A stretch of 64,000 nt of DNA. Source: Roseiarcus sp963772555 (GTDB lineage: Bacteria; Pseudomonadota; Alphaproteobacteria; Rhizobiales; Beijerinckiaceae). Positions 11,799-21,348 of this stretch are shown in pieces. A model generated the notes under the pieces. It worked only from the letters and a program-made list of their open reading frames with translations. It had not been told where the DNA came from and did no database searches. The stretch lies in the NCBI GenBank assembly GCA_963772555.1, contig CAVYXQ010000014.1, positions 124,001 to 188,000 on the forward strand. The letters run 5' to 3'. How positions within the stretch are numbered: the stretch's first letter is position 1; the number at the start of each line of letters is the position of its first letter. A program made the translations under genes and the position numbers.

Positions 11799-13465
11799 TG
11801 TCCGTCCATAAACGCATGATTTTTCGGCTGGAATCAATCGCGTTGGCGATGAACTGGGCCGTTTGGGAGCCATTTCGTTTGCTGTGGCTGCTGCGTGGGC
11901 TGATCCGGCCGCCAAGTTCAGGAATTCAGAATGAGAGGCCGACTCGGGCTCAACCAGGCTTGCGCGCCTTCGGCCGAAGACGAGAAATCAGGTCGGCTTG
12001 AGCCGGGCAAAGAGGGCGAGGTTGTAGGCGACGACCGAGGACCAGACGTAGGCCTTGAAGTGGTCGAGCCCGCGCCAGACGCAGCGCGCCAGACCATAGG
12101 CGCGCTTCAAACACGAGATGTCGGATTCGATGCCGGCTCGGAAGTTGCGCAGCTTGCGGTAGACCCAGTTGCTCTTGACCATGTCCTTGATGCGCAGGCC
12201 GGCCTTCTTGTGGAAGGCCATGTCGTGGACGCCAAGGGCCTTCGCCTGGGCGAGATTGTCACGGCTGGCGAAACCGCCGTCGGCGGCGGCCTGTCGGGGC
12301 GACTCGCCGTAGAAGGCGATATGGCGCTTCAGCATGGGCAACAACCGTTCGCTGTCCGCCGGATTGCCGGTCTCGATCACCAGGTCGAGGATCAAGCCGC
12401 TCCGGCCGGTGGTCAGGTTGAGCTTGTGGCCGTACTGAACCTTGCGGCCGCCTTTGACGATGATGTCGGCGTGCGGCTCGAACAGGCTGACGATCTTCTC
12501 GTTGGCGGGAACCGCCTCGCCATTAAGAACGCGACGCTCGGCCTGGGCGATGATCCGCTCGATCAGCAGACGATAGTGACGGAGCTCGGCCTGCCACAGC
12601 GTGACGGCGATCGGGTCCGGCGCCTGCCATACCTGCGTTGCGGCCTGATCAACATAGGCCAGGGTCGCCCGGGTCAGCTTGATCAGCTCACGATAATGCT
12701 GGACCCGTTTCAGTCGGTCGCGGCCATATTCGATCGCGCGCGCTCGCTTCTTCGCCGCGCGCCGATGATTGCGCCACTCGAGACCGCCGACCAAGGCCTC
12801 GGCCGCCTTCAACAGCCGCACCATCACGCGGGCCGCATCCCAGAGAAGACTGCTGTCGCTCGGCTCATGCATGAGCGCGGCGGCGACCGTGCTGTCCAGC
12901 CGCACGACCTTGCCGGTCTCGACTTTCTCCTGACGCGCGCTGGCCAGCAGGACGCGATTGATCGCCTCCCATGTCTGGGCCCGGATGGCGCTGATGGTCC
13001 TGTGCAGCACCGACTTCTTCGGCGTCCACGACAGCGGCAGCCGCGCGAAGGCGCGAAACGAGGCCGAGTCTTCAAGATGAAACGCCAGCTCCTCATAGCT
13101 CAGCTGGCGATGCTGCTTGAGAAGCGCGCAGCGCAAGACCGACTCGGCCGGAAGGCCTTCTCGCCCGGTCTCCTTAACGCCGTGTCGGCGCAGATCCTCC
13201 GCCGCCAGCCCGATGAGCTCGCGATGCTCGTCCAGCCACTGCGACATCGCCTTCAGTTCCTGGCCGATCTCGTGGTCGGCGAAGAGATCGAATATGCTGG
13301 CCTGGACGGTGCGTTCCTGACGCATTGTCGGGCTCCGGCGGTGGCGGTTTCGCCTTCCGAATCAGTGGCTTGATCCGAAAGCTTAGCCGAAACCGCCGGG
13401 CCTTGCATTCGTAAGGACAGCAATTCAACAAATAATTTCAAAAACTTAGCGTTTATGGACGGACA
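11799..13465 (-). mobile_element. ISNCY-like insertion sequence with perfect inverted ends
   Basis: A 1667-base element carrying one transposase. The left end TGTCCGTCCATAAACGC (11799-11815) and right end GCGTTTATGGACGGACA (13449-13465) are perfect inverted repeats. Each is flanked by CTAG (11795-11798 and 13466-13469), which is either a 4-base target duplication or part of a longer 21-base repeat, since CTAG is its own complement. The element landed between the convergent aldo/keto reductase and fhs genes, only nine bases beyond the fhs stop. Perfect ends and an intact gene indicate a recent arrival. Confidence 0.9.
11988..13325 (-). CDS. ISNCY-family transposase
   Basis: An intact 445-residue transposase with the distinctive N-terminus MRQERTVQASIFDLFADHEI seen in a group of ISNCY transposases from alphaproteobacteria. 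Catalytic-type acidic segments are VRLDSTVAAALMHEPSD and ADGGFASRDN, with GIESDISCLKRAYGL as the probable glutamate-containing block near the C-terminus. The domain order matches IS1182/IS5-like DDE enzymes. No frameshift is present. The exact family label rests on recognition, not a search. Confidence 0.88.
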   Translation of the reverse strand: MRQERTVQASIFDLFADHEIGQELKAMSQWLDEHRELIGLAAEDLRRHGVKETGREGLPAESVLRCALLKQHRQLSYEELAFHLEDSASFRAFARLPLSWTPKKSVLHRTISAIRAQTWEAINRVLLASARQEKVETGKVVRLDSTVAAALMHEPSDSSLLWDAARVMVRLLKAAEALVGGLEWRNHRRAAKKRARAIEYGRDRLKRVQHYRELIKLTRATLAYVDQAATQVWQAPDPIAVTLWQAELRHYRLLIERIIAQAERRVLNGEAVPANEKIVSLFEPHADIIVKGGRKVQYGHKLNLTTGRSGLILDLVIETGNPADSERLLPMLKRHIAFYGESPRQAAADGGFASRDNLAQAKALGVHDMAFHKKAGLRIKDMVKSNWVYRKLRNFRAGIESDISCLKRAYGLARCVWRGLDHFKAYVWSSVVAYNLALFARLKPT

Positions 13466-13474
13466 CTAGCTAAG

Positions 13475-15145
13475 CTAGAACAGTCCCTCGATCTCGCCGT
13501 CGACCAGCCGGATCCGCTCCGCCGCAGGGCTTCGCGGCAGACCCGGCATCGTGTTTATGTCGCCCATGAGCACGACGACAAAACCAGCCCCGGCGCGCAG
13601 CCGCGTCTCGCGCACGGTCGGCACGTGGCCGCTCGGTGCGCCGACCAGCGCCGGGTTGTCGCTGAACGAATATTGCGTCTTGGCGACGCAGATCGGCAGG
13701 TCTCCCCAACCGTTCGCCTCGAACTCGCGGAACTGCGCACGCACCGGGTCCGACGCCGCCACGTCCGCCGCGCCGTAGATCTCGCGGGCGATGAGGAGTG
13801 TCTTGTCCCAGAGGCTCATGGCATCGGGGTAGAGCGGACGGAACCGCGCCGAACCGCCGTCGGCCAGCGCCGTCACAGCGTGGGCGAGGTCCTCGGCTCC
13901 CGCGCTGCCGCGGGCCCAATGCTCGCACACAATGGTCTTGACGCCGAAGCCGTCCATGACCGCGTCGCGGACGAAGGCAAGCTCGGCCGACGTATCCGCG
14001 TCGAAGCGGTTGATCGCGACGACGATCGGTACGCCGAATTTGCGCATGTTGGCGATATGGCGCGCGAGATTGGCGAGACCGGCCCGCAAGGCGGGCAGGT
14101 TTTCGTCCGAAAGCGCATTTCTGGCCACGCCGCCGTGCATCTTGAGCGCGCGCACTGTCGCGACGACGACAGCGGCTGACGGCTCCAGCCCGGCCTTGCG
14201 GCACTTGATGTCGAAGAACTTCTCCGCCCCGAGGTCGGCGCCGAACCCTGCCTCGGTCACGACATAGTCGCCGAGCTTCAACGCCGCGCGCGTGGCGGCG
14301 ACCGAATTGCAGCCATGGGCGATGTTGGCGAAGGGGCCGCCGTGCACCAGCGCCGGCGAGCCCTCGAGCGTCTGCACGAGGTTTGGCTTGAACGCGTCCT
14401 TGAGCAGCGCCGTCATCGCGCCCTCGGCCTTGAGGTCGGCGGCCGTCGCCAGGCGTCTGTCGCGCATCCCGCCGACGATCATACGACCAAGCCGCGCCTC
14501 GAGGTCCTCAAGCCCCTCGGCGAGACAGAAGGCCGCCATCACCTCCGAGGCGACCGTGATGTCGAAACCGTCCTCGCGCGGAACGCCGTTGCCGGGTCCG
14601 CCGAGCCCGATGACCGCCTGCCGCAGCGCCCGGTCGTTCATGTCGAGCGCCCGGCGCCAGACGATGCGGCGCGGGTCGATCCCGAGCGGGTTGCCCCAGT
14701 AGAGGTGATTGTCGAGCATCGCCGCGAGCAGATTGTGCGCCGAGGTGATTGCGTGGAAGTCGCCAGTGAAATGCAGGTTGATCGCATCCATAGGCACGAC
14801 CTGGGCGTAGCCGCCGCCGGCCGCGCCGCCCTTCATGCCGAAGCACGGACCGAGCGAGGGCTCGCGCAAACAGATGACCGATCGCCTGCCAATGCGGTTC
14901 AGCGCGTCGCCGAGGCCGACCGTCGTCGTCGTCTTACCCTCGCCTGCCGGAGTAGGGTTGATTGCGGTGACGAGGATCAGCTTGCCGTCCGGCCGGTCCT
15001 CAAGGCCCCTGAGAAAGGCGGGCTCGATCTTGGCGATCGTCCGGCCGTACGGATAGAGCGCCGATTCCGGCACGCCGATCCCGGCGGCGATCTCCGCAAT
15101 CGGCTTCAGCCGGGCCGCGCGCGCGATTTCGATGTCGGACAGCAT
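13475..15145 (-). CDS. fhs: Formate-tetrahydrofolate ligase
   Basis: A 556-residue enzyme that uses ATP to join formate and tetrahydrofolate into 10-formyl-THF, feeding one-carbon metabolism. The P-loop-like ATP motif TPAGEGKTTTTVGLGDAL (about residues 65-82) and downstream LREPSLGPCFGMKGGAAGGG, NLHFTGDFHAI and EAGFGADLGAEKFFDIKC are all intact. The start MLSDIEIARAARLKP at 15145 gives the standard family length; the frame continues upstream without similarity. The IS element abuts the 3' end without damaging the stop codon, but it may remove the normal terminator. Confidence 0.97.
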   Translation of the reverse strand: MLSDIEIARAARLKPIAEIAAGIGVPESALYPYGRTIAKIEPAFLRGLEDRPDGKLILVTAINPTPAGEGKTTTTVGLGDALNRIGRRSVICLREPSLGPCFGMKGGAAGGGYAQVVPMDAINLHFTGDFHAITSAHNLLAAMLDNHLYWGNPLGIDPRRIVWRRALDMNDRALRQAVIGLGGPGNGVPREDGFDITVASEVMAAFCLAEGLEDLEARLGRMIVGGMRDRRLATAADLKAEGAMTALLKDAFKPNLVQTLEGSPALVHGGPFANIAHGCNSVAATRAALKLGDYVVTEAGFGADLGAEKFFDIKCRKAGLEPSAAVVVATVRALKMHGGVARNALSDENLPALRAGLANLARHIANMRKFGVPIVVAINRFDADTSAELAFVRDAVMDGFGVKTIVCEHWARGSAGAEDLAHAVTALADGGSARFRPLYPDAMSLWDKTLLIAREIYGAADVAASDPVRAQFREFEANGWGDLPICVAKTQYSFSDNPALVGAPSGHVPTVRETRLRAGAGFVVVLMGDINTMPGLPRSPAAERIRLVDGEIEGLF

Positions 15146-15367
15146 TTGATTCGTTCCATTGGCGCCCCGGCCATTGGGCGGTTCTGCGTCACGAATCATC
15201 CGGCCAACGGGGAATTGCAAGTCCGGACGCCGAGACGTGGTAGAAGAGACGCGACACTCTACCGCGCCCGCACATGGCGGCTTTTTCCTTATGGCCACTC
15301 AGGCGACGCGAGGTTGCCTCGCTGCTGCGCGTCCCCTAGACCTGCGCTTCACGAGGATGCTCCCGAC

Positions 15368-16162
15368 ATGATCCGCTCAGCCTTGATGAACGTGATGACC
15401 AACGCCGCGATCAAGGCCGGCCGCGGCCTCAAGCGGGACTTCGGCGAGATCGGCGAGTTGCAGGTGTCGATGAAGGGACCCGGCGACTTTGTCAGTCTGG
15501 CTGACCAGCGCGCGGAAAAGACGCTTTACGAGGAGCTCGCGAAGGCGCGGCCTGGCTACGGGTTCGTCATGGAAGAAGGCGGGCGCATCGAGGGTCCCGA
15601 CAAAAGCCATACCTGGCACATCGACCCGCTCGACGCGACGACCAACTTCCTGCACGCGATCCCAATCTTCGCCATCTCGATCGCGCTCGAGCGCGAGGGG
15701 CAGATTGTCGCGGGCGTCGTCTACAACCCGGCGGACGACGCAATGTATGTGGCCGAGAAGGGGCAGGGGGCGTTCGGCGGCAATCGGCGCCTGCGGGTCG
15801 CAGCGCGCGTCGAATTGTCGCAGGCCTTGTTCGGCTGCGGCATTCCGCACCTGGGCAAGGCGGCCCAGCATCCGCGGTTCAAGGCGGAACTCTCGGAGGT
15901 GATGGCGCGGGTCGTGAACGTCCGTCGGATGGGTTGCGCCTCGCTTGACCTCGCCTATGTCGCTGGCGGGCGCTTTGACGCCTTCTGGGAGCGGGGCCTC
16001 AATTCCTGGGATATCGCCGCCGGCTCCCTCTTGATTCGCGAGGCCGGCGGGTTCGTGACCAGCGCCGACGGCGAAGCCGATTTCCTCGTCACCGGCTCCA
16101 TCGCCTGCGGCAACGAAACGATGCACCGGGAACTGCTCGCGCTTTTGAAGAGCGCGGCTTAA
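15368..16162 (+). CDS. suhB: Inositol-1-monophosphatase family protein (SuhB-like)
   Basis: A 264-residue Mg-dependent phosphatase of the inositol monophosphatase family. The metal-binding block reads WHIDPLDATTNFLHAIP; most relatives have glycine where this protein has alanine after DPLD, a conservative change that leaves the two aspartates and the threonine intact. The second motif WDIAAGSLLIREAGG near residue 222 is standard. In proteobacteria SuhB also has a role in rRNA transcription antitermination. The gene is divergent from fhs and 114 bases upstream of the hyf cluster, on the same strand. Confidence 0.9.
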   Translation: MIRSALMNVMTNAAIKAGRGLKRDFGEIGELQVSMKGPGDFVSLADQRAEKTLYEELAKARPGYGFVMEEGGRIEGPDKSHTWHIDPLDATTNFLHAIPIFAISIALEREGQIVAGVVYNPADDAMYVAEKGQGAFGGNRRLRVAARVELSQALFGCGIPHLGKAAQHPRFKAELSEVMARVVNVRRMGCASLDLAYVAGGRFDAFWERGLNSWDIAAGSLLIREAGGFVTSADGEADFLVTGSIACGNETMHRELLALLKSAA

Positions 16163-16276
16163 CGCGACGCCAATATCTGCTACGGTTGGGTTCGCGGGGC
16201 GAAAAGCCATCAATTCTTTTGAAATTCAGGTCGCCGTGGGGGACAATTCGGTCTTGCAGATTCGCAGCGCGCTCGC

Positions 16277-18289
16277 ATGAGCGTGGTCGTTTTTCTGCTT
16301 CTGGGCGACGCCGCGCTTTTGGCGCTTGCCGTCTTCGCCGCCTTCGCGTCGCGAAAGCCTTACGCTTCGACCCTCGTCTACGGCGCCGCCCTCGCGATTT
16401 CGGCCGCGCTGATGTTCGGCGCGCTCGTCCAGCTTCTTGGCGGGGTGAAAAGCGATGAGCTTGTGCTGCCGCTCGGCCTGCCCTGGATTGGCGCACGCTT
16501 CCGCGTAGATGCGCTATCGGCGTTCTTTCTCGTCGTCGTCAACCTCGGCGGCGCCATGGCGAGCCTCTACGGTCTCGGCGTCGGACGCAGCGAGCATTCG
16601 CCCGAGCGCGTGCTGCCGTTCTTTCCCGCCTTTCTCGCCGGCATGAATCTGGTTCTCGTCGCCAACGACGCGTACACCTTCCTGCTTTCCTGGGAGTTCA
16701 TGTCGATCGGCTCGTGGGCGCTGGTCATGGCCCATCACCGCGAAGGCGACAACGTGCGCGCCGGCTACGTCTACCTCGTGATGGCCAGCTTCGGCGCCCT
16801 GATGCTGCTGCTTGCCTTCGCCCTGCTGGCGGGCCCTGCTGGCAGCTATGCCTTTGACGCGATGCGCGCAACGGCGCCGGTGCCGGGTCTCGCTGGCCTC
16901 GCCTTCATGCTGGCGCTGGTCGGCGCCGGCTCGAAGGCGGGGATTGTCCCGCTACACGTCTGGTTGCCGCTCGCCCATCCCGCCGCCCCGAGCCATGTCT
17001 CGGCGCTGATGAGCGGGGTGATGACCAAGGTCGCAGTCTACGGCTTCATCCGGATCGTCTTCGAACTGACGGGACCGGGCGCCTGGTGGTGGAGCGTTCC
17101 GGTCCTCGCGGTCGGGGCCTCGACCGCGCTGCTCGGCGTGCTCTACGCCCTGATGCAGCACGACCTCAAGCGCCTGCTCGCCTATCATACGGTCGAGAAC
17201 ATCGGCATCATCTTCATCGGCCTCGGACTCGCGCTGGCATTCAGGGCGTTCGCCATGCCCTCGGCCTCGGCGCTGGCGATGACGGCAGGCCTCCTGCACG
17301 TGTTCAATCACTCCCTCTTCAAGAGCCTGTTGTTCTTTGGCGCGGGCGCTGTGCTGTCGGCGACCGGCGAACGCGACATGGACCACCTGGGCGGCCTCAT
17401 CCACAACATGCCACGGACGGCTTTTGCCTTTCTCGTCGGCTCCGCCGCCATTTCGGCGTTGCCGCCGTTCAACGGCTTCGTCTCCGAGTGGCTGACGTTC
17501 CAGGCGATCCTCTTGAGCCCGGATCTGTCGTCCTGGGTGCTGAAGATCTTGGCGCCTGCAGTCGGCGCGCTGCTCGCCCTTTCAGCCGCGCTCGCCGCGG
17601 CGTGCTTCGCCAAGGCGTTCGGCATCACCTTCCTCGGCCGCCCGCGCACGGACGCCGCCAAGCGCGCGAGAGAGACCGACCGTCTCATCCTCGCGGCGAT
17701 GCTGGCGCTCGCGGCTCTCTGTCTCATCGTCGGCGTCTTTCCCGGTCTTTTCATCGACGCTCTGGCGCCCGCGGTGACCTCCGCCGTCGGCGCCAGAATG
17801 CCGGCGCAGACCGGCAATGCCTGGCTCTCGATTGCCCCGATCGCCGAAAGCCGCAGCTCGTACAACGGGCTTCTCGTTTTTCTCTTCATCGTCATCTCGG
17901 CCTCGCTGGCCGCCAGCGTCATCCATCGCTTCGCCTCCGCCGCCCTGCGCCGGGCGCCGCCGTGGGACTGCGGCTTTCCCGACCCAAGCCCGACGACGCA
18001 ATACACGGCGGAAAGCTTCGCCCAGCCGATCCGTCGGGTGTTCGGCACCGTCGCCTTTGTCGTGCGGGAGCGCGTCGACATGCCCGGTCCTGGCGAGACG
18101 CGGCCGGCGCGTTTCGATCTCAGGCTGGACGACAGGATCTGGGACACGCTCTATGTTCCCTTGGTCGCCGCCGTCGGCCGGGCGTCGACGCAGCTCAACC
18201 GTCTGCAGTTTCTCACCATCCGTCAGTATCTGGGCGTCGTCTTGGGCGCGCTGGTCACGCTTCTCGTCGTGCTCGCCTCATGGCCCTGA
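16277..18289 (+). CDS. hyfB: HyfB-like proton-translocating membrane subunit
   Basis: A 670-residue polytopic protein of the NuoL/MrpA-like antiporter family, with roughly 16 hydrophobic segments. Conserved proton-channel residues appear as the glutamate in LLSWEFMSIGSWALV and the lysine in GAGSKAGIVPLHVWLP, followed by HPAAPSHVSALMSGVMTKVA. It would sit in the inner membrane as the largest pump subunit of a hydrogenase-4/complex-I-like complex. The 3' end overlaps hyfC by ten bases. The cluster has no separate hyfD. Confidence 0.93.
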   Translation: MSVVVFLLLGDAALLALAVFAAFASRKPYASTLVYGAALAISAALMFGALVQLLGGVKSDELVLPLGLPWIGARFRVDALSAFFLVVVNLGGAMASLYGLGVGRSEHSPERVLPFFPAFLAGMNLVLVANDAYTFLLSWEFMSIGSWALVMAHHREGDNVRAGYVYLVMASFGALMLLLAFALLAGPAGSYAFDAMRATAPVPGLAGLAFMLALVGAGSKAGIVPLHVWLPLAHPAAPSHVSALMSGVMTKVAVYGFIRIVFELTGPGAWWWSVPVLAVGASTALLGVLYALMQHDLKRLLAYHTVENIGIIFIGLGLALAFRAFAMPSASALAMTAGLLHVFNHSLFKSLLFFGAGAVLSATGERDMDHLGGLIHNMPRTAFAFLVGSAAISALPPFNGFVSEWLTFQAILLSPDLSSWVLKILAPAVGALLALSAALAAACFAKAFGITFLGRPRTDAAKRARETDRLILAAMLALAALCLIVGVFPGLFIDALAPAVTSAVGARMPAQTGNAWLSIAPIAESRSSYNGLLVFLFIVISASLAASVIHRFASAALRRAPPWDCGFPDPSPTTQYTAESFAQPIRRVFGTVAFVVRERVDMPGPGETRPARFDLRLDDRIWDTLYVPLVAAVGRASTQLNRLQFLTIRQYLGVVLGALVTLLVVLASWP

Positions 18290-19239
18290 TCGTCGATCTC
18301 GTCTTCCAGCTGTTTCAGATGGCGCTCGTCATCGCGGTGGCGCCGTTGCTGACCGGCGTCGTCCGCGTCACCAAGGCGCGGCTTCTGCGCCGGCGCGGGG
18401 CTCCGCTCATCCAGCCTTACCTCGACCTCATGCGGCTCGCCCGCAAGGAGGCGGTCGTCGCCGACAGCGCTTCGTGGCTCTTCCGCTTCGTGCCCTATTT
18501 GGTGTTCGCCGCCACCTGGGTTGCGGCGGCTTTGGTTCCCACATTCGCCACTGGCCTGTTGTTTTCCTGGTCGGCCGATCTCATCGCTATCATCGCCCTC
18601 CTGGGCGCGGCGCGGTTCTTCCTCGCGCTCGCCGGGCTCGACGTCGGCACCAGCTTCGGCGGCCTCGGCTCGAGTTGCGAGGCCCTGTTCGGCGCGCTGG
18701 CGGAGCCGGCGATGATCGTTATCGTCTTCACCCTCGCCCTGGTCGCCGGCTCGACCCAGCTGTCGACGGTCGCAGCCTACATGGCCTCGAGCAACGTCGG
18801 CCTGCGCGTGTCGCTCGGCATGGCGCTGGTCGCGCTCATCACCGTCGCGATCGCGGAGAACGGGCGCATTCCGGTCGACAATCCCGCGACCCATCTCGAA
18901 CTGACCATGGTGCACGAGGCGATGATCCTCGAGTATTCCGGCCGTCACCTCGCGGTGATCGAACTCGCGGCGATGCTGAAGCTTGCGCTCTATGTCTCTC
19001 TCATCGTCTGCGTCTTCGCGCCATGGGGTCTGGCGATCGCCGACGCGAGTGTGGCCGACCGGCTGGTCGGCGCGCTTCTCTACCTGGTCAAGCTCAGCGT
19101 GGCCGGCGTGGCCCTCGGGGTGTTCGAGACGAGCATCGCCAAAATGCGCGTCTTCCGGGTGCCCGATTTCGTCGGCGCGGCCTTGATGCTCGGGTTTCTC
19201 GGCGCCCTCCTCCTGTTCGTCTCGAGGACGCTGAAATGA
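18280..19239 (+). CDS. hyfC: HyfC-like membrane subunit (NuoH homologue)
   Basis: A 319-residue membrane protein with about eight helices, equivalent to NuoH, which connects the pump arm to the peripheral arm. The loop GRIPVDNPATHLELTMVHEA is the family signature and is rich in the acidic residues that link the quinone-site region to the proton path. The ATG at 18280 lies within the last codons of hyfB, and the stop overlaps the hyfE start. Confidence 0.93.
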   Translation: MALIVDLVFQLFQMALVIAVAPLLTGVVRVTKARLLRRRGAPLIQPYLDLMRLARKEAVVADSASWLFRFVPYLVFAATWVAAALVPTFATGLLFSWSADLIAIIALLGAARFFLALAGLDVGTSFGGLGSSCEALFGALAEPAMIVIVFTLALVAGSTQLSTVAAYMASSNVGLRVSLGMALVALITVAIAENGRIPVDNPATHLELTMVHEAMILEYSGRHLAVIELAAMLKLALYVSLIVCVFAPWGLAIADASVADRLVGALLYLVKLSVAGVALGVFETSIAKMRVFRVPDFVGAALMLGFLGALLLFVSRTLK

Positions 19240-19898
19240 AGGGCCTCGCCTTTGATGTCGCGCACCTTCTTGCTGGCGGCCTGGTGCTGATCAGCTTCAT
19301 GCTGCTCTATCAGAACCGCCTCTATGCGCTGCTCAACGTCTTCGCCCTGCAGGCCGTCGTGCTTTCGCTCTCGGTCGCCTGGCAGGCCTATGTGCAGGAC
19401 GCCGGTCATCTCTACGTCACCGCCTTGATCGCCTTCGCTTTCAAGGCCGTCGTCATTCCGCTGGCGCTCCATCGGATCATCGCCGAGCTCGGCATCCAGC
19501 GCGACGTCGAAAATGTCGTCGGCGTCGGGCCGACGATGCTTGTCGGGCTTGCGCTGGTCGCGCTCTCCGAGGTCGTCATGCTGCGCATCGCCAGCGAGGC
19601 CGACGTCCTGGCGCGCGAGGATCTCGCCTTTGCCCTGTCGGTCGTGCTGCTCGGCATGCTGATGATGGTCGTGCGCCGCAACGCGGTCTCGATGGTCGTC
19701 GGCTTCATGTCGCTCGAGAATGGGCTGATCCTCGCCGCGACGGGCGCCAAGGGGATGCCGCTGGTGGTCGAGATTTCCGTCGCTTTTTCAGTGCTGGTGG
19801 CGCTGGTGGTGATCGGCGTCTTCCTTTTCCGCATCAGCGAGCGGTTCGAAACGGTCGACGCCCAGGCGCTCGACCGCTTTCGCGGAGACCGCCGATGA
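19236..19898 (+). CDS. hyfE: HyfE-like membrane subunit (NuoK-like)
   Basis: A 220-residue hydrophobic protein with about six to seven helices. The block SMVVGFMSLENGLILAATG carries a membrane-buried glutamate as in NuoK and hydrogenase-4 component E. The start overlaps the hyfC stop by four bases, and the stop overlaps hyfF by four bases (ATGA), so the cluster is translated as a coupled unit. Confidence 0.92.
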   Translation: MKGLAFDVAHLLAGGLVLISFMLLYQNRLYALLNVFALQAVVLSLSVAWQAYVQDAGHLYVTALIAFAFKAVVIPLALHRIIAELGIQRDVENVVGVGPTMLVGLALVALSEVVMLRIASEADVLAREDLAFALSVVLLGMLMMVVRRNAVSMVVGFMSLENGLILAATGAKGMPLVVEISVAFSVLVALVVIGVFLFRISERFETVDAQALDRFRGDRR

Positions 19899-21340
19899 CG
19901 GACTGGCCCGATGCGGCGATCGTCATTGTCGTGCTGCCGGCGGTAACCGCCGCCTTGCTCGCCGCGCTGCCGTCCTACCGGCTTTCGGCCGCGATCAACG
20001 TGGCCTCGGCGCTCGTCACCTTCCTCGCCTCAGTATCGCTGTTCGTAGTCGCGCCGCCGCCCGGCGCCTACCTGCTGGTCGACGACCTCAATGTCGTCTT
20101 CATCGCGCTCAACGCCTTCGTCGGCTTCACCGCGAGCGTGTTCAGCGCCACTTACATCGCGCACGAGATCGAGACCGGCAGGCTGAAGACCGCCAATCTC
20201 AGGTTCTATCACGCGATGTATCAGTTCCTGCTGTTCTCGATGAATCTCGCGCTTCTCGCCAACAATATCGGGCTGATGTGGGTGGCGATCGAGCTGGCGA
20301 CCCTGACAACGGTGCTGATGGTCGGCATCTACCGCACGCCCGAGGCGATCGAGGCGGCGTGGAAGTATTTCATCCTCGGCAGCGTCGGCATTGCGCTCGC
20401 GCTCTTCGGCACCATTCTCGTCTACATGGCCGCCAGGCCGGTCGTCGGCGAAGGCGTGCAGGGGATGCTGTGGACGAGCCTGATCGAGCGCGTTTCGGCG
20501 TTCGACCCGGCGCTCCTCAATCTCGCCTTCGTCTTTCTCCTGCTCGGCTACGGCACCAAGGTCGGCCTCGCGCCGCTGCATGCCTGGCTCCCCGACGCGC
20601 ATGCCGAAGGCCCGACGCCGATCTCAGCCGTGCTGTCGGGCCTCCTTCTCAATGTCGCGCTCTACGCCGTGCTGCGCTTCAAGCTGCTGCTCGACGGCAA
20701 TGCACGTGCGCTGGCGCCGGGCCCGCTGATGGCGACGCTCGGGCTGATCTCCGTCGTCTTCGCCGCCTTCATGCTCTATCGTCGCCGCGACGTGAAGCGC
20801 ATGTTCGCCTACTCGTCGATCGAGCACATGGGCGTCATCGTATTCGCCTTCGGCATCGGCGGTCCGCTGGCGAATTTCGCCGCGCTCTTGCACATGGCGA
20901 TGCACAGCCTGACGAAATCGGCGATCTTCTACGCCGTCGGCCAGATCGCCCAGGTCAAAGGCTCGCAGCAGATCGGCGAAATTCGCGGCCTGACCGTCAC
21001 CCATCCGCTGCTCGGCTGGAGTCTGGTGTTCGGCGTTTTCGCCATCGCCGGCCTGCCGCCGATGGGCGTGTTCATGAGCGAGTTCCTGATCGTCAGCTCG
21101 ACCTTCGAGCGGGCGCCGTGGCTGGCGCTGATCCTCGGTTTCGGTCTCCTCGTCGCGCTTGGCGCGCTCCTCCTGCGCGTCCAAGGCATGGCCTTCGGCG
21201 AGCCGGCCGGCCCGACCGCGCCGGCCAAGGCCTCCGCAGGGCCGATCCTGGCTCATTTCGCCCTGGTGCTGGTCGCTGGCGTCTATCTTCCTCCGCCGCT
21301 GGTGACGTGGTTCCAGCATGTCGCCCAGTTGTTGCGTTGA
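19895..21340 (+). CDS. hyfF: HyfF-like proton-translocating membrane subunit
   Basis: A 481-residue antiporter-like subunit of the NuoN/NuoM type. Motifs include GLMWVAIELATLTTVLMVGI with its buried glutamate, GYGTKVGLAPLHAWLPDAHA with the pump lysine, and PTPISAVLSGLLLN. With HyfB it gives this complex two antiporter-like modules. It begins on the ATGA overlap with hyfE and ends eight bases before the hyfG start. Confidence 0.93.
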   Translation: MTDWPDAAIVIVVLPAVTAALLAALPSYRLSAAINVASALVTFLASVSLFVVAPPPGAYLLVDDLNVVFIALNAFVGFTASVFSATYIAHEIETGRLKTANLRFYHAMYQFLLFSMNLALLANNIGLMWVAIELATLTTVLMVGIYRTPEAIEAAWKYFILGSVGIALALFGTILVYMAARPVVGEGVQGMLWTSLIERVSAFDPALLNLAFVFLLLGYGTKVGLAPLHAWLPDAHAEGPTPISAVLSGLLLNVALYAVLRFKLLLDGNARALAPGPLMATLGLISVVFAAFMLYRRRDVKRMFAYSSIEHMGVIVFAFGIGGPLANFAALLHMAMHSLTKSAIFYAVGQIAQVKGSQQIGEIRGLTVTHPLLGWSLVFGVFAIAGLPPMGVFMSEFLIVSSTFERAPWLALILGFGLLVALGALLLRVQGMAFGEPAGPTAPAKASAGPILAHFALVLVAGVYLPPPLVTWFQHVAQLLR

Positions 21341-21348
21341 GGCCCGGA

